This document shows, piece after piece, positions 1-7,201 of a DNA stretch of 15,705 bases. The notes under the pieces are model-generated. The model was not told the origin of the DNA and searched no databases. It worked only from the letters and a program-made list of their open reading frames with translations. Numbering within the stretch: position 1 is the first letter of the stretch; each line of letters begins with the position of its first letter. A program made the translations under genes and the position numbers. This stretch comes from Rickettsiales bacterium UBA1997 (lineage in GTDB: Bacteria; Pseudomonadota; Alphaproteobacteria; Rickettsiales; UBA1997), in contig DDCV01000027.1 of the NCBI GenBank assembly GCA_002335845.1, forward strand, positions 1 to 15,705, read 5' to 3'.

Positions 1-147
1 CATCAAATTAGATCTTATGTTTTGCATCCTTATCAAATGGTAAAAGACCTTCGAACTGGCTATGAGACATCAAATACACAAGCGGTTTTTGATGGTAAAA
101 TTACTGACTTCATCAAGACCACCCTTACTAAGCCCAAAAATAACTAA
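1..147 (+). CDS. prfB: Peptide chain release factor 2, C-terminal fragment (5' truncated by window edge)
   Basis: Reading frame 1 is open from the first base and encodes 48 residues before TAA. The peptide begins [20 protein letters not shown] and continues with [11 protein letters not shown]. This matches the RF2 C-terminus (IRSYV, KDLRTG, ET.NTQAVLDG, DFI), not RF1, whose end is built around a different IRTYN motif. RF2 releases the nascent peptide at UGA and UAA codons on the ribosome. The GGQ loop and the programmed frameshift site usual for prfB lie upstream of the window. nrdR starts only 2 nt after the stop, so the two are almost certainly cotranscribed. Confidence 0.93.
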   Translation, partial: HQIRSYVLHPYQMVKDLRTGYETSNTQAVFDGKITDFIKTTLTKPKNN

Positions 148-149
148 TT

Positions 150-599
150 ATGCGTTGCCCATTTTGTACAAATTTAGATACTCAAGTTAAAGATAGTCGC
201 ATTTCTGATGATAGCGAATCTATTAAAAGAAGGCGCTATTGTATGGAATGCGATTCAAGATTTACCACCTTCGAAAGAGTGCAGCTGCGTGAAATATTTG
301 TTATAAAAAAAAGTGGTGAAAAAAAAATTTTTGACCCAGAAAAATTAAAAAGATCAATAGAAACATCTGTGCGCAAAAGGCCGGTTTCAGAAGTTCAGGT
401 TGAGAAATTGGTTAATAATATTTCAAGACAATTGGAGTCCGTTAATGAAACTGAAATTCCTTCAGCAAAGATTGGCGAAATGGCTATGACAGCTCTAGAA
501 AAGCTGGATAAGGTAGCCTTTATACGCTTTGCTTCAGTTTATAAAAATTTTGAGGATATTAGCGATTTTCAAAAATTTGTAAAAACAATAGCTAAGTAA
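150..599 (+). CDS. nrdR: Transcriptional repressor NrdR
   Basis: NrdR is the nucleotide-sensing repressor of ribonucleotide reductase genes; it binds NrdR boxes when loaded with ATP/dATP. The protein has 149 residues, the usual size. It begins MRCPFC, and Cys3, Cys6, Cys31 and Cys34 form the four-cysteine zinc ribbon (CPFC and CMEC). The typical basic stretch KRRRYCMEC and then RFTTFERV follow. An ATP-cone covers about residues 49-139, starting at FVIKKSGEKKIFDPEKL. The start is 2 nt after the prfB stop with no Shine-Dalgarno, suggesting translational coupling. The glycosylase gene follows 5 nt downstream. No nrd gene or NrdR box was seen in this window, so its targets are elsewhere. Confidence 0.96.
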   Translation: MRCPFCTNLDTQVKDSRISDDSESIKRRRYCMECDSRFTTFERVQLREIFVIKKSGEKKIFDPEKLKRSIETSVRKRPVSEVQVEKLVNNISRQLESVNETEIPSAKIGEMAMTALEKLDKVAFIRFASVYKNFEDISDFQKFVKTIAK

Positions 600-604
600 T
601 AATT

Positions 605-1600
605 ATGAAAAAACTAGACATTGATAATAGATCATCTTTAAATTTTTATCTAGAAAATGATCTGCAAGAAATATTATCGGACAACCCCATAAGTCGCTTT
701 GATGAGTCTAAAAAAGCTAAGGAGCTGGCACAAAAAAAAACCGCTAATAGCAAAATCAACAATAAAATCGATGATAAAGTTCATGGCAACAAAGCTATAG
801 AACCTAGAAAGACTCAAGATGTTCTTTTATCAAGAAATTCCACTAATAGTAATTCACAAAAAAAAGATAGCTTTATTAACCCCATTTTTTCAACATCTGC
901 AGCCGTATCTAGCTTGGCTAAAAGATTTAATGATAATACAAATTCCGTGTCTAATATTCCTGCTTTTCAACCAATAAATGATATAATTAAACAAGCGCAA
1001 GCATTGGCTGCAAAAGCTCAAACATCATTGGATCTTAAAAAAGCTGTTGAAGAATTTGAGGGCTGCAATTTAAAAAAGATGGCAACCAACACTGTGTTTT
1101 GCGATGGCAACCCACAATCAGAAATTATGATTCTTGGTGAAGCACCTGGAAATCATGAAGATTTGCAGGGAATACCATTTTGTGGCGACTCGGGAAAGGT
1201 ATTGGATGCTATGTTTCAAGCAATAAATATGAAGCGAGATTGTGATTATTATATTTCCAATGTAATTTTTTGGCGACCTCCAGGAAATCGTAGACCAACA
1301 GATGAAGAGTTGGCAATATGCAGGCCTTTTGTTGAGCGTCATATTCAGCTTATTAACCCTAAAGTTATAATTTTAGTCGGTGCCACAGCAATGAATGCTA
1401 TTTTAAATAAATCTGAGCCAATTAGTAAAATTCGTGGTCAATTTTTAGATTTTAAGCCAGATTTTTTAGACAAAACAACAAAAACCTTTGTTATTTTTCA
1501 TCCATCATATCTTATGCGACAGCCAGCAAAAAAGAAGATTGCCTGGCAAGATATGCTATCTTTAGAAAAATTTATTAAAACAAAAATAAGCGATGAATAA
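605..1600 (+). CDS. Uracil-DNA glycosylase, family 4, with long low-complexity N-terminus
   Basis: The enzyme excises uracil from DNA to start base-excision repair. The 331 residues split into a polar Lys/Asn/Ser-rich region (about 1-125, probably disordered) and a catalytic domain (about 145-331). Motif A is GEAPGNHEDLQGIPF (178-192) with the GEAPG signature; WRPPGNR is at 223-229; motif B is HPSYLMR (299-305), with His299 in the substrate-contacting position. Against the Thermus-type family 4 pattern (CxxC, KCRPP, C before the next helix), only the second (Cys154) and fourth (Cys239) cluster cysteines are in register. The first is Phe151 and the third Trp223. Extra cysteines at 166, 193 and 213 are not at those positions. 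I recall this reduced pattern in other alphaproteobacteria. Its stop overlaps the next gene by 8 nt. Confidence 0.9.
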   Translation: MKKLDIDNRSSLNFYLENDLQEILSDNPISRFDESKKAKELAQKKTANSKINNKIDDKVHGNKAIEPRKTQDVLLSRNSTNSNSQKKDSFINPIFSTSAAVSSLAKRFNDNTNSVSNIPAFQPINDIIKQAQALAAKAQTSLDLKKAVEEFEGCNLKKMATNTVFCDGNPQSEIMILGEAPGNHEDLQGIPFCGDSGKVLDAMFQAINMKRDCDYYISNVIFWRPPGNRRPTDEELAICRPFVERHIQLINPKVIILVGATAMNAILNKSEPISKIRGQFLDFKPDFLDKTTKTFVIFHPSYLMRQPAKKKIAWQDMLSLEKFIKTKISDE

Positions 1601-2522
1601 AAATATGCTACCAGCCGGATTTTATGATCTCATTTTTGATGAAGCAAAAAAAAGTTATGAGGATTCAAACGCAGCAATCTCTTTGCTAATAAGCGAGAAA
1701 TATTTCTTAATTAAGCCGCCATTGATTGAATTTGATAGTGACTATCAAACTGCTAGTGAATCGGATTATTTTGTCACAACCGATGGCGTCTCTGGTAAAA
1801 AAATTGCTCTTAGATCTGACATAACTCTGCAAATTCGTCGAATTTTAGCAACTAGACTTAAAAATCAAGAATTGCCGCTGAAATTATGCTATGTTGGTGA
1901 TGTTATTAAGGCAAAAAGCGAAGATCTATATGCAGATCGCCAACAAACGCAAATAGGTTTTGAAATTATTGGTATCCAAGATGATGGCGCAGATTTTTTG
2001 ATAATCAAAGATCTGATTGATATTCTGCAAAAAATTAAGGTCAAAAATTTTATCTTTAATGTCACTCTACCTAATTTTTTGGATGTTTTTTTAACGGAAA
2101 TAAAAATCGAAGAGCAAAAATCCCTAAAAACAGCAATTTTACAAAAGAATCTTAGCAAAATTGCCAAAATATGTCCAAATTACAGTGATATTTTGCAAAA
2201 AATTGTGAGATTTAATGATGATTTGCCAAAAATTATTGCAGAGATTAAGCAAAAAATAATCTCAAAAGAAATGAATGTGGAGTTAAGTAGGGTACAAAAT
2301 ATTTATGAATTTTTTCAAAAAAATTATCCTAATTTAGAGATAAATTTTGATCTTTTTGGCGATAAAAGTAGTGAATATCATTGCGATATTTATTTTGAAA
2401 TATTGGTGCCAAATTTTTCTTATGCCATTGCTAAAGGCGGCCGCTATAAAATACCCAATGATGACAAGGATTTTATAGCTGTTGGCGCTACAATTTATAT
2501 GAATAATTTGCGTAAATTATAA
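1593..2522 (+). CDS. hisZ: HisZ-like protein (ATP phosphoribosyltransferase regulatory subunit / HisS catalytic-core paralogue)
   Basis: The 309-residue protein has the fold signatures of the class II histidyl-tRNA synthetase core: LPAGFYDLIF at 6-15, RSDITLQIRR at 74-83, RQQTQIGFEIIG at 116-127, and GGRY at 282-285 followed by a hydrophobic AVGATIYM strand. There is no C-terminal anticodon-binding domain, and YHCDIYFE (262-269) stands in place of the HisS RGLDYY motif. This fits HisZ, which partners the short HisG in the first step of histidine synthesis. The usual GGRYD is GGRYK here. No his gene is visible nearby, so its partner or another role remains open. The ATG overlaps the glycosylase stop by 8 nt; Met5, 4 nt after that stop, is an alternative start. 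Confidence 0.72.
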   Translation: MNKNMLPAGFYDLIFDEAKKSYEDSNAAISLLISEKYFLIKPPLIEFDSDYQTASESDYFVTTDGVSGKKIALRSDITLQIRRILATRLKNQELPLKLCYVGDVIKAKSEDLYADRQQTQIGFEIIGIQDDGADFLIIKDLIDILQKIKVKNFIFNVTLPNFLDVFLTEIKIEEQKSLKTAILQKNLSKIAKICPNYSDILQKIVRFNDDLPKIIAEIKQKIISKEMNVELSRVQNIYEFFQKNYPNLEINFDLFGDKSSEYHCDIYFEILVPNFSYAIAKGGRYKIPNDDKDFIAVGATIYMNNLRKL

Positions 2523-2529
2523 AAATCCA

Positions 2530-3384
2530 CTAGCGTTTCACGCCCGCCTCCAGTCTAGCTGATGCACGACCAATGCCTTGTGCTGCAATTATTTGCGGAT
2601 TGGGGATCGGCACTTCTGGGAATTCTATTTTTTCTCCTGCGTTTCCATTACCACCATTGTTGCCGCCGTTTCCACCGTCGCGAGGTCTTCCCTCGTTATC
2701 AATAGGTGGGGGTGGTGCCAAATCAAGCTGCGCTTTAAGCATTAGTTGATCAACCTCATCTCGCGAAGGAGTTATGGTCTCATTTTGAAGAATCGCATTT
2801 ACTTTATCCGATCTCCCTGTGGCCATGGGTTTTCCAAGAGATCTTGATAACGCCCTGAAAGATTTTTGAAAAAAATTTTCCTCATCCTTATCTTGTCTCC
2901 TTTTATTGGCAAACTCTTGGCATAATTGAGATTCATTGTTCAGATAGTTTTTAATTTTATTGATTTTTCCCAAATGAATCTGGTTCAAATCATTTGGGTT
3001 TTTCGATTTTTCATTAGAATTTGATTTTGACTTGTTTGACTTGATTGATTCAATTAACTTTTCTGCTTTTTGGGCTAATAGCTTTGCATTACTTGCTCTA
3101 TTTTCTAAGTCAGATATTTTTAGTTGTGATAATTCATCTAGGGAACCTTTATCATGAGAAATTTGACTATTTTTTGTACTATCTGTATCTGGGGCTGTAG
3201 CTGATTTGACTAAATGTTGGCTATGATCTCTGTCAAGAGAGTTAAAAATATTTTGACAGGATTCTACTTCATCAATAACAGATTCTAATTTGGTTTTTAT
3301 TTGCGCAAAAATTATATTTTGTTTAAGAATTTGATTAGCATTTACGGAAGTAGTTCCAGGTTTCATAATATGACAATATTTCAT
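2530..3384 (-). CDS. Hypothetical polar protein with Pro- and Gly/Asn-rich tail (orphan)
   Basis: I do not recognise this 284-residue protein. It has no signal peptide or membrane segment and is rich in Ser, Lys and Asn. Residues 83-115 look like a helical coiled coil, 115-132 is a Ser/Lys/Asn linker, and 171-187 is a basic patch. Four prolines lie at 224-227, then a Gly/Asn run (237-250), and a basic end RASARLEAGVKR. The DNA coding the Pro/Gly-rich part is clearly more G+C-rich than the rest. It converges on hisZ (7 nt between stops) and has its own promoter-like sequence, so it seems a single-gene unit. Met7 could be the true start, since the predicted promoter leaves a very short leader for Met1. 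The long frame and the promoter support a real gene; function is unknown. Confidence 0.7.
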   Translation of the reverse strand: MKYCHIMKPGTTSVNANQILKQNIIFAQIKTKLESVIDEVESCQNIFNSLDRDHSQHLVKSATAPDTDSTKNSQISHDKGSLDELSQLKISDLENRASNAKLLAQKAEKLIESIKSNKSKSNSNEKSKNPNDLNQIHLGKINKIKNYLNNESQLCQEFANKRRQDKDEENFFQKSFRALSRSLGKPMATGRSDKVNAILQNETITPSRDEVDQLMLKAQLDLAPPPPIDNEGRPRDGGNGGNNGGNGNAGEKIEFPEVPIPNPQIIAAQGIGRASARLEAGVKR

Positions 3385-3399
3385 TAATATAATGATAAT

Positions 3400-3428
3400 A
3401 CTGTATCATAAAAAAACAATTATGTCAA
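3400..3428 (-). promoter_or_regulatory. Sigma-70-type promoter for the orphan gene
   Basis: On the minus strand a perfect -35 hexamer TTGACA (3423-3428) is followed by a 17-bp spacer and TACAGT (3400-3405), which matches 4 of 6 bases of TATAAT. Initiation would fall near 3393, about 9 nt before the first ATG and about 27 nt before the second in-frame ATG (3366). Neither ATG has a Shine-Dalgarno, so a near-leaderless transcript or a start at Met7 is likely. This is the best-matching promoter in the window. Confidence 0.6.
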
Positions 3429-3482
3429 AATAATTATTTTATTTATTTTATACTTGTAAAAAAATATTAATAACTGCGTTAC

Positions 3483-3522
3483 ATCAAATTCCGCCTATGT
3501 GAAAGTATAGATGGGATTTGAT
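3483..3522 (+). other. Strong inverted repeat: RNA-like hairpin with GAAA tetraloop
   Basis: The two arms, 3483-3500 and 3505-3522, pair at 17 of 18 positions if read as + strand RNA, with four G-U wobbles and one C-A mismatch (3494/3511). The loop is GAAA (3501-3504), a GNRA tetraloop. Read as minus-strand RNA, each wobble becomes an A-C mismatch and the loop becomes UUUC, so the structure favours + strand transcription. No T-run follows, so it is not a classical terminator. It lies in the 197-bp gap between corA and the orphan gene, both on the minus strand. The rest of the gap holds only the orphan's promoter and AT-rich sequence. Confidence 0.55.
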
Positions 3523-3581
3523 TAAATGAAGTATTAAAGATGAACTTTGGTATAATGTAGCTTGTTATCTTGAGATGATTT

Positions 3582-4532
3582 TTATAGCCATTTTTTTCTC
3601 TTAAAAATAACTATTGTTAGCAATGAAGAAAGCGCCATTAAGCCAACAGCAATGGGATAGCCATAGGCAAAATTAAGTTCAGGCATAAATTTAAAATTCA
3701 TACCATAGGCGCTAGCGATTAGGGTAGGTGGCATGAAGGTTAGTGAGGCTACGGTAAAGACTTTTATGGCCTTATTTTGCTCAAGATTAATCAAGCCTAA
3801 AAAGCTATTTTGTAGATATTCTAGGCGAGTAAAGTTAAAATTAGTATTCTCAATTAGTGAATTAATATCTTTTATCATGGTTTTGAGGCGGTGATAATTT
3901 TCTGTCATAAGATCTTCATTGCGATGTAGGGATGTTATAACGCGCTGCTTGTCAAAGAGACCTTCACGAATAGACATAGTTAGTTGCTGACATTTGCTAA
4001 TTTTGTGGATTATTTCCTTATCAAGATTTTGGCTGTAGCTGATATTTTTATTAATATCGGAGATATATTTTGAAACTGATTCAATTAAATCAGCATCAAA
4101 ATCAATTCTTGATTCAAGAATGCTGATAAATAGGCGTGATGGATTATTGAATATTGCTGGAAATTGCTTTACTTTTTTAACCGTTTCAAACATAACGCGA
4201 CTTTCAGAATAGCGCAAAGTGAATAATCTTTTTTCAGTGACGATAAAGGAAAAATCATGCTCTTCAATTTTGCCAGTGCGCGGTATTATATTTAAAAAAG
4301 TGGAGTTAATTTTGATAATTCCAGAATCCTCAAGATATCTGGAAGATATTTCAATTTCCTCTTGTTGTTGACGGGTAGGAAATTTGATGTTAAAGAAGTC
4401 CTCAACCTCGGCTATTTCCTGCGCAGTTGGCTCTTGTAAATCAATCCATAATGCATTTTTAGCATCTTTAACCTCTGCAAGACTCGAGGCCTTTTGTTGT
4501 AAATATTGTGGTAGATGAAATGTTCTTATCAT
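3582..4532 (-). CDS. corA: Magnesium/cobalt transporter CorA
   Basis: CorA forms a homopentameric inner-membrane channel for Mg2+ (and Co2+/Ni2+). The 316 residues equal the length of the enterobacterial protein. The N-terminal soluble domain (1 to about 250) includes ALWIDLQEPT and EIEISSRYLED. Transmembrane helix 1 (about 255-275) ends in the signature YGMNF (276-280), then the MPEL loop (283-286), helix 2 (about 291-310) and the cytoplasmic KRKKWL end. The GMN motif and MPEL sequence are intact, so the ion filter should work. It lies 14 nt downstream of bamA with a clear AAGGAG. No terminator is visible after its stop, so transcripts may run into the 3385-3581 gap. Confidence 0.96.
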   Translation of the reverse strand: MIRTFHLPQYLQQKASSLAEVKDAKNALWIDLQEPTAQEIAEVEDFFNIKFPTRQQQEEIEISSRYLEDSGIIKINSTFLNIIPRTGKIEEHDFSFIVTEKRLFTLRYSESRVMFETVKKVKQFPAIFNNPSRLFISILESRIDFDADLIESVSKYISDINKNISYSQNLDKEIIHKISKCQQLTMSIREGLFDKQRVITSLHRNEDLMTENYHRLKTMIKDINSLIENTNFNFTRLEYLQNSFLGLINLEQNKAIKVFTVASLTFMPPTLIASAYGMNFKFMPELNFAYGYPIAVGLMALSSLLTIVIFKRKKWL

Positions 4533-4538
4533 GTTTTT

Positions 4539-4544
4539 CTCCTT
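4539..4544 (-). promoter_or_regulatory. Shine-Dalgarno sequence of corA
   Basis: AAGGAG on the minus strand lies 6 nt before the corA ATG, inside the 14-nt gap after the bamA stop. It fixes the corA start and shows that corA is independently initiated within the bamA transcript. None of the other starts visible in the window has a comparable Shine-Dalgarno. Confidence 0.8.
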
Positions 4545-4546
4545 TT

Positions 4547-6967
4547 TTAAAAAGTAGTGCCAAAGCTAAATCTAAAACTTTCAGTTCGATCGTAATATTC
4601 CTTTTTCGCTATGCGTGAAAAGTCAAGCCTTATTGGCCCCATTGGTGATGACCATGCGATGCTTAAGCCATAAGATGAACGGATTGAGCCGCTATCTATA
4701 ACATCACTATTGCGACTATTAATTTTATCAACACCTCTTACAGTTCCGTTATCAGAAAATAAAATGCCATTGATGCCAAACTCTTTGGGCAAGCCTAGCG
4801 GAAATCTAAGCTCCGCAGTGCCGACATAATATATTTTACCGCCAATGACATCGCCATCTCGAAATGTATTGCCAATTTTAGCTCTTGGACCAAGACCAGC
4901 AAATTCAAAGCCACGAAAATCATTACCTCCTAAGAAAAAACCATAATTCCCCCTGACATCTTGACCAATTCCATCGATAGCGCCGCCGCGAGTTGATAAT
5001 TTTAAAATAAAATCATCATTAACTATTGGCTGATAATAGGCTGCAGATCCCTCATATTTTATAGTTTTAATATCACCACCAATACCTGAATATTCTTGGC
5101 TTAGAGATAGGTAATAGCCTGATTTGGTGTCAATCGATCGATCTCTTTTATCGTAAAGAAAATTTTGCCTTATTTTTGATATTACAAAATTACCTTCAAG
5201 ATTTTGAATGCTAATCGAGGCATCATCGTTTATATTACTAATTTCTTCGTCACGAAACGAATAGCTTAGATTGTGGCGTAAATATTCAGAAATATCATAG
5301 CCCGCCCTAACGGTAAAGCCTTTAGCATTTTGATCATAAGCCAAGCTATTACGACTATCTAGCTGATAGTTAAACACATCAAAACCAGCATCAAGAGGTA
5401 AATCAAGAAAATATGGCTTAGTATAGCTAACTTCGGAAGAAAGACGAGCAAATGATCTTTGTATGTTAAAAGATAAATTGCGACCTGTGCCAAATAAGTT
5501 TCTTTCTGTAATACCAATATTAGTGGTTAGGCGATCAACCGTTGAATAACCGAGTCCTAAATTCATTTCGCCTGTCTTGCGTTCTTGCACCTCAATAACA
5601 AGATCTATTTGATTAGAGTTTGGTATTTTTTTTGTATCAAATTCTACCTTTTCAAAAAAACCAAGATTTTGCAAGAGCTGTTTGGAGCGATTAATCCTAT
5701 TGATATTATAAGGATCACCTTCTTTGATTCGCAATTCACGTAAAATAACCTTTGTCAAAGTGCGACTATTGCCAGTGGTTATGATGTTTCTTATATATAC
5801 ATTAGGAGTTTCTTGAATAATAAGATCAATATCAATTATTTTCTCATCCTTGTTTCTTTTTAGCCTTGGTTCAATATTTGCAAAGGCATAGGAATTCTGA
5901 TTTAAAACATCAACCATATTATTGATTGTTTTTTCAACCTTATTAAAATTATAGACCCCACCTTTTTTGATAATGATTTCTTGTTTTAAAAGGTCGTTTT
6001 TTTTGAAATTTTTTATCTCATTAATGATATTGACGGTGCCAAAGTTATATTTAATACCCTCATTGACTAAAAAATTTATATCAAACTTGTCTTTTTGTTG
6101 ATTTATTTGCGCAATAGCTGATATCGTGCTAAAATCAGCATATCCAAGGCTGTTATAAAATCTTCTTAACCTTTCTTTGTCATATTCTATTCGATCAGAG
6201 TCATAAACATCAGAAGATGATAGGAATTTATACCATTTTGACTCTTTGGTTGATAACTCATCGGCTAAATCCTTATCGCTGAAAGCTTTGTTACCGTAGA
6301 AATTTATTTTATCAATTTTTGCCCTTTTACCTTCAAATATATCTAGTATAACCTCAATACGGTTTTGTTCTTTTTGAATCAGCTTAGGTTCAATTTTTGT
6401 TAAAAAGCGACCAGATTTCAAGTATATCTCATTGATTCTCTTTAGATCGTTTTCTAGTTTTAATTTATTAAATATTTCCCTTTTTTTCAAAGATAGCTCG
6501 TTTTTTAAGGTCTCATCGTCAATTTTTTTATTACCAACTATTTTAATTTCTAGAATTAGAGGGTTTTCTGTTAGTTTTATCTCGGTAAAATTGCTATGAT
6601 ATTTTATATCTATTTTAGCGAATAATTCAGATGCATAGAGATTTTTCAGTGATTGCCGTAGTGAGTCAGCGTTTTTTGATTTTAGGCCGGGGACATCAAT
6701 TAGAGATAATATCTTGGAATCACTTACTCTATCTGTGCCCGTGATAATGATGCCATCGTTTATTGACTTATTTTCTTCGCCTTCTTTTGAGGCAAAGGTT
6801 TTTTTTGCAGCTTTATCTTTTGTGGCAGAGTTTAAAGAATATATTGTTGCAGCTGCGTTTGCATTGCAAGATAAGATAACGCCAAGATGCATTAAAAAAT
6901 AGCAGAATGCCAATCTCTTGATAATGATACCGAATTTGTTATTTTTATTTTGAAGAGACAAATTCAT
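4547..6967 (-). CDS. bamA: Outer membrane protein assembly factor BamA
   Basis: BamA is the Omp85-family insertase that folds beta-barrels into the outer membrane. The 806 residues begin with a basic, hydrophobic signal peptide (about 1-39, cleavage likely after ANA). Five POTRA domains follow, recognisable at IIITGTDRVSDSKI (about 73), ILEIKIVGNKKIDD, KIDKINFYGNKAFSD, YNFGTVNIINEI and IRNIITTGNSRT. The 16-strand barrel starts near GEMNLGLGYSTVDR. The loop-6 signature FRGFE is at 684-688, and the chain ends in the outer-membrane C-terminal Phe (FSFGTTF). An LSC triplet in the signal region resembles a lipobox, but BamA is not a lipoprotein and I do not credit it. The neighbourhood lacks the usual rseP, skp/ompH and lpxD genes; corA is downstream instead. 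Confidence 0.96.
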   Translation of the reverse strand: MNLSLQNKNNKFGIIIKRLAFCYFLMHLGVILSCNANAAATIYSLNSATKDKAAKKTFASKEGEENKSINDGIIITGTDRVSDSKILSLIDVPGLKSKNADSLRQSLKNLYASELFAKIDIKYHSNFTEIKLTENPLILEIKIVGNKKIDDETLKNELSLKKREIFNKLKLENDLKRINEIYLKSGRFLTKIEPKLIQKEQNRIEVILDIFEGKRAKIDKINFYGNKAFSDKDLADELSTKESKWYKFLSSSDVYDSDRIEYDKERLRRFYNSLGYADFSTISAIAQINQQKDKFDINFLVNEGIKYNFGTVNIINEIKNFKKNDLLKQEIIIKKGGVYNFNKVEKTINNMVDVLNQNSYAFANIEPRLKRNKDEKIIDIDLIIQETPNVYIRNIITTGNSRTLTKVILRELRIKEGDPYNINRINRSKQLLQNLGFFEKVEFDTKKIPNSNQIDLVIEVQERKTGEMNLGLGYSTVDRLTTNIGITERNLFGTGRNLSFNIQRSFARLSSEVSYTKPYFLDLPLDAGFDVFNYQLDSRNSLAYDQNAKGFTVRAGYDISEYLRHNLSYSFRDEEISNINDDASISIQNLEGNFVISKIRQNFLYDKRDRSIDTKSGYYLSLSQEYSGIGGDIKTIKYEGSAAYYQPIVNDDFILKLSTRGGAIDGIGQDVRGNYGFFLGGNDFRGFEFAGLGPRAKIGNTFRDGDVIGGKIYYVGTAELRFPLGLPKEFGINGILFSDNGTVRGVDKINSRNSDVIDSGSIRSSYGLSIAWSSPMGPIRLDFSRIAKKEYYDRTESFRFSFGTTF

Positions 6968-7066
6968 TGCTTAAAAATGATAATAATAAGGCCTACGCAC
7001 AACAATAATAAGATAATTTTATCTAATTTAATTAAAGATGGGACTTGATGTTGCTTATATTTTAAA

Positions 7067-7096
7067 ACTATACTATCTTCAGTTTATAATTGTCTT
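7067..7096 (-). promoter_or_regulatory. Possible promoter for bamA-corA
   Basis: On the minus strand AAGACA (7091-7096, 4 of 6 to TTGACA) precedes TATAGT (7067-7072, 5 of 6 to TATAAT) with an 18-bp spacer. Transcription would start near 7060, giving a leader of about 90 nt. The region is so AT-rich that such matches arise easily, so this is only a candidate. Confidence 0.35.
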
Positions 7097-7145
7097 TATA
7101 AAATTAAAAAAAATTATTGCATTTTTTTTATCTTTATTAAAAAAA

Positions 7146-7193
7146 GGCGCTAAATTATTTGTTATTATTTAGTATTAAATAAATTTTAGCCCC
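7146..7193 (+). promoter_or_regulatory. Leader hairpin just upstream of pstS
   Basis: On the + strand, GCTAAA (7149-7154) pairs with TTTAGC (7185-7190), TTATTT (7155-7160) pairs with AAATAA (7177-7182), and two outer G-C pairs (7146-7147 with 7192-7193) follow a C-C mismatch. That is 14 base pairs with one 2-nt bulge and a 16-nt loop. It ends 8 nt before the pstS ATG, where a ribosome would bind, so it may affect translation. No PHO box was found in this 234-bp divergent gap. The pairs are mostly A-U, so stability is modest. Confidence 0.35.
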
Positions 7194-7201
7194 ATTTTCT
7201 T

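Noticed and set aside
1118..1342. Minus-strand frames opposite the glycosylase, uvrA and other genes (for example 1118-1342, 10151-10411, 10632-10886)
   Set aside because: They lie wholly inside well-supported genes, lack recognisable motifs and are shadows of the real coding strand.
3548..3556. Extended -10 element TGGTATAAT on the + strand, reading antisense into corA
   Set aside because: No -35 hexamer at a suitable distance, and such matches are frequent in AT-rich DNA. It also lies downstream of the 3483-3522 hairpin and so cannot drive it.
6863..6871. Lipobox-like LSC in the BamA signal peptide
   Set aside because: BamA is an integral outer-membrane protein cleaved by signal peptidase I, and a normal ANA cleavage site follows directly.
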